NCBI RefSeq assembly: GCF_048544455.1
Contig: NC_133536.1
Span: 24,554,152-24,618,151, forward strand
Direction of reading: 5' to 3'
Source of the DNA: Silene latifolia
Lineage: Eukaryota; Streptophyta; Magnoliopsida; Caryophyllales; Caryophyllaceae
Length of the DNA: 64,000 nucleotides
Part shown: piece by piece, positions 11,406 through 22,640 of the stretch
How positions within the stretch are numbered: the stretch's first letter is position 1
Layout: each line of letters opens with the position of its first letter
Translations under genes and position numbers: made by a program
Notes under the pieces: model-generated
The model's database searches: none
The model's input: the letters and a program-made list of their open reading frames with translations, nothing else
What the model was told of the DNA's origin: nothing

Positions 11406-11992
11406 ATATAAGAAAAATATAGAGGAAGAGAATGAAAATAGTGGAAAATAAGGTGATTAAAAAGTGGATGAGGTGTCAAGAAAATAGAAGGGAAAAAGAA
11501 AATTAAGAGGATCAAAAGCTGCTTCCCTATAGTGCATGCTATAGAGAAGGGCAGATAGAAAATTGAAAAAAGAAAGTCGCTAACATTGATCATATTCCAT
11601 AATATAGGGAATTCTTTACCGATTAAAAACACACTCTTGCTCATCATCCATATCGATCGAACACTAATACTCAGTTGTCCCATGCTCGATTATCACCCTC
11701 AAACCAATACTTGCACCTATCCTAATTCCCAACTGAACCGCGCAGCAGATGCAGATTTTCGCTAATTGAGATCAATAAAATTCGGTCAAACTATCAAATT
11801 GGTAAAACAAAATGGAGGGGAATTGACAAACTTTTAGATGATAAAGTCGATAACTAAACAAAGCTCCAAAACATGCTACAGTTGCAGAACAGAAATCGAC
11901 AGACCATGATAACTAAACAAGGTTCCAAAATGGAGCGCAAACAAAAGCTCCAGTGTCGCTATCAGTCACAAGACTACAATCAGTCGGAAGAT

Positions 11993-14066
11993 TCAAAACC
12001 TGGAATAACAACCTGAATAATAGTCAAGATAGTCATCATAATCGGCAAAGGACGGTTGGTGGCGGTCATCATCAGGATCATAATCATACAAACCTGTGTA
12101 GCACGAAGAGAAATCAATATAGTCGGGATCATGAATATAATAGGACTCATGGCCATAGTCGGCAGTGGAATCGTTGGGGTATAGAACGTGCACATTCGCT
12201 AATCTTTTACCCAAATCTCCTGATAAATCGATGTGGAAGCAAGAACGTAAATCCATGGATTTAAGATGTGGGCATCCATCCAGAATTGCTTTCAAACCTT
12301 TATTGTTCATGTTGTTCCCAATTAGTTGAACATGGCATAGTTTAGGCATGCTATTAGAAATAGCTACTGCTTCGTCATTGCGTATGTAATCTGGGTCATT
12401 ACTCATGTAATCTTCGTCATAACTGATGTAATCTTCGTCATTACACATGTTATCTGGTAACTTACAGCCGAGACCATTTAAGCCAAATGATGTCAATGAG
12501 GGGCAAGCATGGCCGATAGCTTCAACTGTTTTATATGAGAACGAACAACGTATAATCTGGATTTCCTCCAGCATAGGGAGCTTTTTTACGGCTTCGATCA
12601 GTTTTTCATCAGTCAGTGATGAATTATACAGATAGCCGAGACGCAGATGTTTAAGATTCTTGCATCTGTTAGGATGTTTTCAGAAATACAAAGATATATT
12701 AAGACCAGCACCTGAAGAGCGTATCAATCGGATCAAATTGGATATTCTCTGTTTTTGAAACTAATATCCTCATTCAATCCAAATCTCCAAAAAAATCAAA
12801 TTCCATATCCAAGTTTCAAATCGGATGGGGATCAAACGCGCACGCCCTATTTTTACTACGGAGTAACAAATTTATATTTTCCTAATAACATTTTGGGCAG
12901 CCGTACATTTTAGGAGTTCTAATGTTATCTAACATATACGGTGTAGCGGAATAAAAGTTATGAATAACGGGGAATAGAAATCACTTTTAAAACTTCAATT
13001 TACGTGATTTATTACGCCTGTTTTTGGACTTATTCTCCATTGTTATACGTTTCAAAGTATAAATTGGCTAAGAAACAAATGAAATAAGTTCATAAAATGA
13101 CGGAATAAGTACCTTAAGTTGGTATTTTAAAGCAATTTTTTATAAAAGTGCATTTTAAGGGAGTAAGTTTAGAAAAAATTATATAAGAGAGTAATTTTAA
13201 CTAAATTTTAATAGGAAGTCAGTTTTAGTTTACTCTACTTAAATACGTCTAGATGAAAAAGAGATGGAGGGTAGGAACTAGCGAATCTTGTTAGGCGACC
13301 TCGTCTAAAAGAGCACCTAAAATGCACTACGCCATTTTGGCTGGTGCCTCATTCAGCGCACTTTTTTAAACTAAGAATTGGATATCAAAAACTCCAATCG
13401 AATGCAAGTGAGATACGGAGTATTATAATAAATCGAATTTTTTAATATTTTGTTTAGCGATACCGGATATGCGTCAATTCTCAAACAACTAATACCATAA
13501 AACAAAGGGAATAAATCATAACGAATATAATGATACTCCTTCGGTCCCATTCATTTGTTAAAAGTTAAAATAAGTAAGTAAATGATTGAGACGAAGAAAG
13601 TATCTAGCAACACAATTACACAAAGAATTAAGAGAATATAGGCGTACCTTTCAGTGATGTACGTCAAGGTCGTACGCGGTATATCATCATAACCATAACC
13701 AACACGATACTCTAAATAGATATCAATCAAACCACCGGCACTCGAATCGATTGCGTAACGAGTCAAATTATCGAGACTCGACGGCAAATTAACATAACTA
13801 CGACCATTAGGAATCGTCATATTTATGGTTCTAAACGTGACGGGTTGTTTGCATATCTTGCGAAGCAACATACACACTTTCTGAACATTCTCAATTATTT
13901 CAATTGTTAACAACTTCGAAAAAATTAGGATCCATATTTCCTCAAGTAAATCTAACCAATTTGGGAATTGGTTTTTGTTGGATTGGGGAATTAAATTGGT
14001 TTTTTGTTTCTTGTTTTTGGGTTGATTGGTTGATGATGAAGAATTAGGGTTTGAAATTGACGACAT
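11993..14066 (-). CDS. F-box/LRR protein, SKIP19/FBL-like, two exons
   Basis: Exon 1 is 14066-13648 (donor AAG|GTACGC) and exon 2 is 12665-11993 (acceptor CCTAACAG|ATGC). The joined CDS is 1092 nt, in frame, 363 codons plus stop. Residues 1-30 are an S/N/K-rich leader. The F-box follows at about residues 34-75 (PNWLDLLEEIWILIFSKLL, RKICKQPVTFRTINM). Leucine-rich repeats start across the splice junction (TERCKNLKHLRLGYL, KLPMLEEIQIIRC, CPSLTSFGLNGLG). Between LRRs sits an acidic insertion of four DEDYIS-like repeats, and the last 45 residues are rich in D and Y. F-box proteins of this family bind SKP1 and present substrates to SCF ubiquitin ligases; the target is unknown. It is the only host gene here that looks whole. 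The repeats and acidic tail are unusual but cause no break. Confidence 0.85.
12666..13647 (-). other. Intron of the F-box gene (982 bp)
   Basis: GT..AG borders on the minus strand (GTACGC at 13647, CCTAACAG at 12666). Its 12880-13640 part aligns with 640-1300 next to the truncated paralogue, so the segmental duplication includes most of this intron. It holds a 65-bp Stowaway-like MITE at 13536-13600. Confidence 0.75.
13536..13600. mobile_element. 65-bp Stowaway-like MITE in the F-box intron
   Basis: The ends ctccttcggtcccattcat and atgattgagacgaagaaag are imperfect inverted repeats with TA on both sides (13534-13535 and 13601-13602). The homologous position beside the truncated paralogue (1129-1165) keeps the left half, so the insertion seems to predate the gene duplication. 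Confidence 0.55.
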
Positions 14067-14111
14067 TGTTGGAGGGAAAGTATTCGAAGTTAGAAAGTTA
14101 AGAAGTTAGCG

Positions 14112-14126
14112 AGGGATAAATAGAGG
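14112..14126 (-). promoter_or_regulatory. Possible TATA element of the F-box gene
   Basis: On the minus strand CCCTCTATTTATCCCTC lies about 50 bp upstream of the ATG at 14066. The motif is weak and the spacing to the start codon implies a very short 5' UTR. Confidence 0.3.
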
Positions 14127-14257
14127 GTTGCCGTCAGTTTAGGAGGTCGTGGGTTTATGCATGATACTGTGGTAGGATTATAGGAATAGGAGGGAGTTTT
14201 ATCTAAACGGTTGGTCTTGCTTCAGATGGTCCGAAATAATAAGACGAGATTTTGTAA

Positions 14258-14290
14258 TCTATAAATATTATTAAAAGGCTGGATATTAAA
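14258..14290 (+). mobile_element. Candidate Helitron 5' end
   Basis: TCTATAAATATTATTAAAAG, preceded by A, resembles 5' termini of plant Helitrons. No 3' hairpin with a CTRR end could be paired with it, so the extent is unknown. Confidence 0.35.
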
Positions 14291-14474
14291 AGTCACGTAG
14301 ATATGGGCTAAATGCCATATTGGCAAAATAGATGTGACATGACAACAATTAAATGTGACGCGGCGAAATATAGTTCACGTGGAAATACTAGCATAGTATT
14401 ATACATGAAAAAAAAAATTTATTAATTCCACTTTTAAAAATTACTCTCATACTTAATGGTAAAAAAATAAAGCT

Positions 14475-15152
14475 GTTTATTTTCGCAATACACATTTTAT
14501 TCATTACAGTACGTCTTTGACCATTTTACCCTCCTCATTTTCTAACCTCTCCCTTCTCTCGTTGTACTATATGGAGAAACTCCCAAAAAATTGAATCAGG
14601 TTGTACACCCATCACAAACCTGCAACTACCATGTCCCTTTGGCCACCAAGCGGCCCCACCCTGCTCACTTAGCCTCCCACCAACGGAACATGTCGGCACC
14701 CTGCTCCCTTACTCTCCCTATTGGCGTCGGCATAGAAGAAAACGAAGGGTTGAGAGGCCCATTCTGTCGGCCTAATCACCACACCTTTGCCCCTACCCAC
14801 CGCAGCCTCTCCCTATCGGTGCCGCCCCTTATTTACCTCTGCTGCCGTGGCCAACCACCAGCGAACCACCACCCTCAAACCCTAGTAACCTTAAATCATA
14901 CTTAATCAATAAATTACACAAAATATAAAAAAAAAACCATCAACTTTGGCTAATAGTTTACGATTAACAAATTAAATACATTTGATATATTTAAAATTTC
15001 ATACATAATTGAAGAAATTGGTTATTTTGAGTATAGTTGAATGGTGAGAAATTGAGAGAAATTGGATGTTTTTAGTCCAAGGTCGGGTATCAAATGGAAA
15101 GTTTTGTGTAAATAGTACTGTAATGAGTAAAAAACGTACTGCGAAAAATAAA
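14475..15152. mobile_element. Possible TIR element (~680 bp)
   Basis: The segment tttattttcgcaatacacat through acagtacg (14475-14512) is matched in inverted orientation by 15116-15152 (tactgtaatgagtaaaaaac, then tactgcgaaaaataaa). The interior includes a C-rich 105-codon open frame (14591-14905) with no recognised domain. The target duplication is not evident and the class is unknown. Confidence 0.4.
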
Positions 15153-15159
15153 TGTAGAT

Positions 15160-16130
15160 AATTATGAAAAATCATTAAAATTTCACAATTTACTTTTTCA
15201 ACCATCATGACAATAATTTTTTTTTTTCATTTATATTATATTTTTTTTAGGTGTTAAATGATTTTTAACCATTATTAGGTGATTGTTGATCTCAAAATAG
15301 AGATGTTATAATATTTATTTAATCTATCAATAAATAATATTTAAATGCATGTTGATAACCTAATTGACAAGGATTCTACATTTTCATCTATAAAATACTA
15401 TTAAAAAGCATCCTAAAAAAAGTTAACTAGACAAAGCCACGTAGGATGTGGAAAAGCCACATAGAAATTCACATTGCCACCTTGGTTAAGATTGACACAC
15501 GCCTATCGAATCATTCTCTATGTAGACATCTATCTATCTATACTATATAGTTAAAAGGCTATTTATACCATTTAATTTTATTCCACGTGTCATTTTTAGA
15601 TTGGTTAATATTAATTAAGTTTAATTTATATTTTTTACTTGATTAATGACAATTGAGAACATAACATTAACTTATAAAATTAACATATTATATTAATTGA
15701 ATGTTTTGTAAAAAAAAAAACATGTTAATCAATTGATTACAGTTTTTCATAGGTTTTTTTTTCTTAAAATTTATTTTCATATGATGAAATATTGGTTGAA
15801 AATGTTGTATATTTTTTTTTGGTAAAAGGTTAAATTTAACTTTCATGAAATTGTACCACTTAAAATTTACATCTACATCTATTTATTTAAGATCGTTATA
15901 CAAACCATTTTAATTAAAAATAAAATAATTTTGAAGTTTAATAATATTCTTAACACTAAAGGCATGACATTTTATTTCAACCACTATTTAAGATCAATAA
16001 TAATAATAATAATAATAGTAATTTTCATTAACATTTTTTTCTATTTGTTTTACCTCTTGAGCTCTTCACCAATGAATTATCTTATTTAATAATACTCATA
16101 ACTCAAAAATAAATCAATAGTTTATAGGCT
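15160..16130. other. AT-rich intergenic DNA with a candidate Helitron 5' end
   Basis: At 15537 TCTATACTATATAGTTAAAA, preceded by A, again resembles a Helitron 5' terminus. CCACGTGTCATTT follows closely, a common word in such elements. A short (AAT)n tract lies near 15998-16015. No coding sense was seen. Confidence 0.35.
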
Positions 16131-17319
16131 ATTAAAATCTCTGGAGCTTGATTTTGTGGAGTTAAGGCTTTATGGGATCATGGCTTGTAATGTGGCTTGG
16201 AAATGGAGTATCCTGCCTTGATGTAGCCTGAGCACATAAAGGTTAGGATAAAACGACGTGGGATCAAATTTCCATCTCTTGGCCCTAAAGGATGGGTATA
16301 CTTGACGAGTTTGAAAGGATTCTCAAAATTCCTAACTATCTCTCTGTAACGGTCTCGAGAAGGACTTAGGGTGTGTGATGGGCTAAAAGTTAAGTGAGGG
16401 TGCTAGCTGACCATCTTCATCGATGTCTTGATTCTATATAGAGTTCAGCAGTATTCCGTTCAGCATTTGATTTCATACTCATTCTTGATTCAGACTCAGA
16501 TTCTTGGTTCGGGTTTTTGAAGATAACTTTGACTTTGGATATTGACATTGACCTACCAGATTGAGCCTTCTTCTTTTGACTCGTTTGTTTTGGATACGGG
16601 CATAACTGCGTCCTTGGATATGGACACCAGCTTCTCTTGATTGAGCCTTTGTCTTTGATTGTGGCTCGTATCGTCTTTGATTTGCTTGCTATCATGGATT
16701 TGGGTCAGACTAGCACCTTTGTATGAAACAGGTTGGTCTTTAGTAACACGGGTTGTTTATTGTTGGGAATGGGTTTGCCTTCCATCACAGATTGTTAACA
16801 AGGGAGATGGTCTAGATTCGTCCTAAAATCTCTTGAGGTATGCTCGTCCTAAACTGGGGTAGAGTAAGGTTTCTATTGCCATACATGGAATAGGTAAGAA
16901 AATGGACACGGAGTTTTGGTTCCTCTACAACTTGGAATGGAACATCAACTAAGTGTACTCACATCGACTGTCTGTGTTGTTTGTTTTAAAATATCTCAAA
17001 TCAATTCTTGTCGTCACAAGAAAAGGGTAAAGGAAGACATAGGATATAATATGTGGATTGAAAGGTGTACTTTTACTGAAATGAATAATAAATGTATAGA
17101 CTCGTTAAGACACGTGACTCGTGGGACAGCTCCCAGGTTGTCACTAGAAACGGAAAATTGACACGAAGAAAGACACTAGAACAATTATGGGATAGAAGGC
17201 CTAAGACTCAGACTCGGACTCGGACCCTGACTCGATCTTTGATCCAGACTCGTAATTATCGGCCCATGCTTGAACATCTATTCCTCTGGCAATTGGCTTC
17301 GGCATCCGATTTTGAGCAT

Positions 17320-18558
17320 TCACCCATTTGAGCACCTCGTCCTCATCATTGGGAATACTGGAAGGATAACAGTCAAGAAGAGTTTCCTGATTAATGTATA
17401 TCCATGGGGATTGCCTAAGTTGCCTTGTGGGCTAAAGGTTGAGAGGGACAACTTCCCGCTTTTGATCATATTCTGAATGACATGTTTTAATTTGAAACAT
17501 TTCTCTGTATCATGCCCTTTGCCTCTATGGTACTGGCAATAGGCATTACTATCCCAGAACTTAGACTTCTTCTCTAGGTCAGGCGTAGGTCCTATAGGTT
17601 GAAGAAGACCTAGAGAGGATAATTTATTCAAGGCTAGGACATAAGGTATGCCTAGACTTGTGAATGACCTGGGAGGGTTGTTAGGTTTCTTTGACGAAGG
17701 CTTCATGATATTGCCTTTGTTGATTTTGATTCCTGGATGAGAATAACTAGGAATAGATTGCTCGCTTATTGCTTTCTCCTTAGGACTGTCAAGTTGAGGG
17801 TTTGTCTGGACATTTTTCATCTTGAAAGGTTCGGCCTCAAGCTTCTTACCCATTTCAGCAAACTGGTTCTCTATGTTGGAAAGCCGAGAGTTTAGATTAT
17901 CAATGGCTCCCTCTATTTTGGAAAATTTATTGTTGAAGGCAATGGAAAGCATGAGCATTCCATTTTGGATATCGTCGTCTTCGAGGACATTGATCTTTTT
18001 GTCGTTACGAGGATCGAGGAGATGAGAACAGTCTAGGGATGATTCATGGTCATGTTTAATGATATTAGACCCAAGAGGGTTGATCCTCTCTAATTGCTCG
18101 ACAGAAAGTGGCACTGTAAGCTTGCCCTCTTCGATGATATCTTGGATGGTGTGTTTCAAGAGAAAACACTATTCAATATCATGGCCTCTACCTTAGTGGC
18201 ATAGGCAGTATTTGTTGCCCTTCTAGAGGTTCACCTGATTCTCTAAAGGTGGATCCGGAGTCGGACCTATTGGATGTAGCTTACCCTGGGCAGAGAGTCT
18301 CTTCAAAGCATCGGCATAAGATATGCCTAAATTAGAAAGCACCCTTTGATGCCTCCCAGGTTTCCTTTTGGTTGTTTGCGGCTTTCTAGAACGACAGTTT
18401 TTGCAAGAAGTAGGCTTTGGACGACCTAGGCTAAAGGTTTCTCTAGGTGGCATGTTCTTTTCCACTATTCCTTTCTCAAGGGTGAGGACGCGAATGCTCA
18501 AATTTTCCATTGTAACTTGAACTCGTAGGACCATAGTATAAATGTCTTGGAGAGACAT
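17320..18558 (-). pseudogene. gag-like remnant with two zinc-knuckle modules (Tat/Ogre type)
   Basis: Two consecutive modules each carry a short lead (LGISYADALKRLSAQGKL and LGIPYVLALNKLSSLGLL), then IGPTPD, then a zinc-knuckle-like region of the YCQYHRGKGHDTEKCFKLKH type. Tat/Ogre gag proteins carry this motif. Having the module twice suggests an internal duplication or a join of two copies. It is a fossil with several breaks and no protease, reverse transcriptase or integrase was seen with it. Confidence 0.65.
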
Positions 18559-19852
18559 GGTGATTGTGGCTTGAACTGCTTCATGACCTTGTTGACTGAG
18601 GGAACTTGTTGGATTCCTAATTTGACATAAATGACGGGCATTACAACTCGATTCGACACGGGATCAAGCATACTAAGGCATTAAACAAGGAGCACATGAA
18701 GGGACAAGTAACCACGAGAGTAAGACGACAAATCCAGACTTGACTTCTGAATTCGTGAAAGTCGTGAGGACTTCTCGTGTTTGAATTCACGGTGCTTGAC
18801 TTTGACGGAGTGACCTTTACTGACGGGATTGATGACACATGTTGATTCTAAGACGTGTGTTTAAGATAGACTTGACTCGAGGTTTGGGTATGTGTGTCCC
18901 GAACGTGTCATTAGGAGAATTCGAGAGACGGATTTTGGAACGACTCGACGTGTTAGCCTCGAGTATGTGAGTCGAGGTGTGGAAATATTTATATCCTAAC
19001 TGAATCGGGGTAGGGGGTCCAAAATGACGGTGTGACGCCTTAGGACTTGACTTGAACTTGAAAAGCAAAACCCAAAATATAAAGGGAAGACGGGTTCATG
19101 ACTCGACAGAGTTCCGACTAGGACATAGTCGGTTTGAATTTTGACTCTAACTTAGCCCAATTGAATTTACATATCTACATTTAAATGGTTTGGAAATATT
19201 TGAATAAAACTTTTTTTTTTGTTTTTTGTTTTTCGATTTTTTACTTTTTACGTTTTTATTTTTTTTTGAACGGGGTTTGAAATGGGTTTGAGGCTCGGAG
19301 TTTGACTCGACATTTGGACAGAGTTTCGACTCATTTTGCGCTATCTTAAGCCACCTTTGAAAAATTTTACATTTTGAAAAGGATTTTGATTTTACATAAA
19401 TTTTGTCATGGTTTTGTTTACAAAATGGTGATCATATATGATACAAGCATTCGTACACGCATTATAATGGTATGCTGAGTGCATTTAGAAAGGGTTTTGG
19501 CTTAAAACGTGGGTTGCGATACACCATGCAATAAAACTCTGGTCTGTGGAGAGATCTGTGCCAAACAAGAGTAAGGTCGGTTCCTAGTCCATTTCCTCAA
19601 GTAGTGAAAGCACTTGATACAAACAAGAGTATGTACCACGGTATGGTTTACGTCAATCGCTATCCATCTTTAGGCCCAGATAAGAATTTGGACTGTCCAG
19701 ACGGGACGATTGGTCGAATGGGTTGGTTGAGCCTAGGAAGGCCGAATAAAACAACCTAAGAAGGTCGAGTAATGAAAACCGACAATTGCCTCGTATAAAC
19801 TATTCCCTAACCTTGTTCAAGTTTCACCCTGGGTAACACGTAATTGTAAGAT

Positions 19853-19869
19853 CCCCAGCGAAGTCGCCA
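19853..19869 (-). promoter_or_regulatory. Primer-binding site of the Tat-like fossil
   Basis: On the minus strand TGGCGACTTCGCTGGGG follows the LTR end. Tat-clade elements commonly have a TGGCGACTCCGCTGGGG-type site at this place. Confidence 0.65.
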
Positions 19870-20507
19870 AATTGTGGACATTGGCCACGGGGGGCGTTAG
19901 GGACAAGCGTTTGCATTTGTGGAGTCGCCACCAATTTATTGTGGAAAAATTGGAAACCGTTCGAATACCTCGTGTCATGTCAAGACACAAAGTAATGACA
20001 TGAACACTAAGAACTCGTTACCCTTAGCATTCTATGTCTAGAATGAGTCTCGTGGATGCCAATGAACATGGATGTCCATAGAGATCTGGAATAAGGGGTG
20101 AGGGTACGTATTAGGAAGTACTTTTACTGAACACCTAATCCCGCCCGCCTCGATAGCGGCCTCTACTAATGATTAGGGAAGTTATTCATAGTTGATATGT
20201 TGTCGATTATATGCATGCAATACAACAAACAATAGATTAATCCTGGCATGTGAAATTAAACTATGTCGGTTAACACGTAATTAGCACTTAATTAGGTCGA
20301 AGTTGGAATTTATAATTAATTACATGCGAAGAACAAGTAAATAAATCATACATAAATAAATACGAGAAATAAATAACGATAATTAAAATTACAATGAATT
20401 ACAATGATTTATTTGATTTACGTCAAAAATACACTCAAGACGGAAATTTTAAGAAAAGAAAAATAAAAAAGGTTAGAAAATTAAAGTAACAAAAATTAGA
20501 CAGATTA

Positions 20508-22640
20508 TGTAATACCACAGTTTTCTTAAGTCTGCTACTCGGCCGAATATGGCTTACTCGGTCGAGTAGGTGGTGTGTTTCTGGACAGCTTTCTGCCCAG
20601 GAATACTCGGCCGAGTATGTGGAATACTCGATCGAGTACAAAGTACTCGTTTGTACTCGACCGAGTATACTCTATACTCGACCGAGTATCCGGTCCGACA
20701 GGTGTTATTTCTGCGGTTTTGATTAAAATGATTAGAGATTATATATAATCGTTCGTCAGTTTCTAAAGCCATTTCTTCCAAAACATAAACTACGTTTCAT
20801 TCTCCTCTAATCATCTTCATCAATTCCAAGGCAAAGGTCATCGATTGTGAGTTCTAGCATCTTATTCTCTGTCAATCGCCATAGTAAGTGTCTTATCCTT
20901 GTTGATGTATTGTTGTTCTTATAAGTTAAAAAACCCTAATTTGGGTTAATTTGAGGGTTTAGGGTTTGGTCATCATATGTGTGTTTATTGTTGGTTATCA
21001 TTGTTATAGGTGACGATGTGGTATTTGTTATGCATATTGTATGATTGATTGCACTATAGCGGATTGCGAAAAGGTAGGGTTTCCATACTCAGTTCCTGTT
21101 TAATTGATTTGAGATTATGTTGTTTTGTGTACGATTGTTGTCTGCTGATTATCGTTGGAGTGTTGGTGCCTTGTTGGTGTGGTGATAGTGTTGGTGTTGT
21201 GATGATTGTGGTGGAGTCACTTGCGGGAGTGGCTTCACACCATAGTTCGGCCTCCGTGGAACCCGTCGCGGGAGGGGATGTGCACATTAAGGGACAGGGA
21301 TATCGCTCATTGATGAGCGGAACTTTTGTGAGGATTGGTTGCGGTCCCCCACTGGCAGCGTGGATTAACTATTGCGATGGGTAATCTGGCAGGGCTACAC
21401 ACTTCGGTGTGTAGTCGGTTACTGTGTGAGATGGGAGACCGGTGGAGGAAGAGGATGATCACCTGGTTGCTTATTGTGCCTGTCTTACTTTGATTATTCA
21501 GTAACTGACCCCATTGTTGTTTTATAAAACCTGTGGTGATCCATTCGGGGATGGTGAGCAGATTGTGACAGGTGATGCAGATGTTTAGCTATGGGACAGT
21601 CATGGGGAGTCACCACTTCGAGTCTAGCTTCCGTTGTTACGAATTTAGCTGTCTTTGATTTCCGTTGTATTGAGATCCTTATACTTTTATTTTGAGTTGG
21701 TCTGAGATAATGTAATCGCTAACTCTTTATACTTCAATAAATGTTATTTAGAATTTGTAACTTTGGTATATTAACATCGGGAAACCGAGATGGTAACATC
21801 CTTTCATGATATGGTAGTCCTTGGTAAGGTACCTTGGTATGAGGGGCTGTTAAAAAGTGGTATCAGAGCCGACGGTTCTGGCACCTAAAACTAATGAACC
21901 CAATGAACTTAGAGAGTCTAAATAAAATGAACCCGGGGAGAGTTGTTTGGAGCTACTGCAAAGACTTGGAAGACGTCCCGAAGTCGCATTGAGGCCCTTA
22001 CAATCTATAACCGGTCACATGGGGGAGTCTTGGAAACTTGGTATGTCGAGTCATGTATGTGTAGTACTTGTAACTTGAATTTTGTGAAATGGTTGGATGA
22101 AACGATTGGATGAAATGGTAAGAGGTGGATTGTGAAACATGGTAGTATATGAGAGGTGGATTGTGAATTCGTATATGTTAGATCTTGAGCATGAAGAATG
22201 TGATCATGTTACCTGTTTAATACGATCTTTAGCATGAAGTATGGTAGTGGTACATGTGCATATGAACATGATGATGTTAATGTTTGGTTGTTGGTAGTAG
22301 GATATGGTTCAGGTCATGCGTCTATATACATGAATGTCGTGTTTAATTTTCTTGTGGGTATGATAAAAGTTCATCTTTGTACTGGTTTCTTGAAGTATTG
22401 GGTCGTTATTGTTTGCTTTATTCATGTTTAAGTTGTTTTGTTAAGAAAAAAATAATTTGTATGAAACCCGATTTTGGAAGGGTTGTCTTAAAACTGTCAT
22501 AAGTCGAGTTTAGAAATGATATTTCTATAATTCCAATTGGAGGTGATAGCTTGTCTTCTTACGATTCTAACGATAAGTCACACGCCCAAAATGACCAAGT
22601 AACGAGTTAGAGTCGCGAGATTTAACTAAATCGGCTTTTA
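20508..22640 (+). mobile_element. Tekay-like Gypsy fossil C: one LTR plus leader
   Basis: The LTR (about 20508-21854) begins TGTAATACC and is followed by a primer-binding site TGGTATCAGAGC at 21858-21869. About 0.75 kb of leader follows and is recognisable again in element B. Six CTCGRYCGAG-type palindromes lie at 20535-20690, upstream of a TATA-like tatatataatc near 20735. No coding region or second LTR follows; the right end near 22640 is approximate. It is a broken solo end inserted in the Tat-like LTR. Confidence 0.7.

Noticed and set aside
14591-14905. 104-codon C-rich frame
   Set aside because: Composition is odd but there is no domain, no splice context and it lies inside a possible TIR element.
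15537-16130. A full Helitron starting at 15537
   Set aside because: A convincing 3' hairpin and CTRR end could not be found, so only a candidate 5' end is reported.
21049-21384. 111-codon frame within the LTR of Gypsy element C
   Set aside because: The same LTR segment in elements A and B does not keep the frame; it is non-coding LTR sequence.
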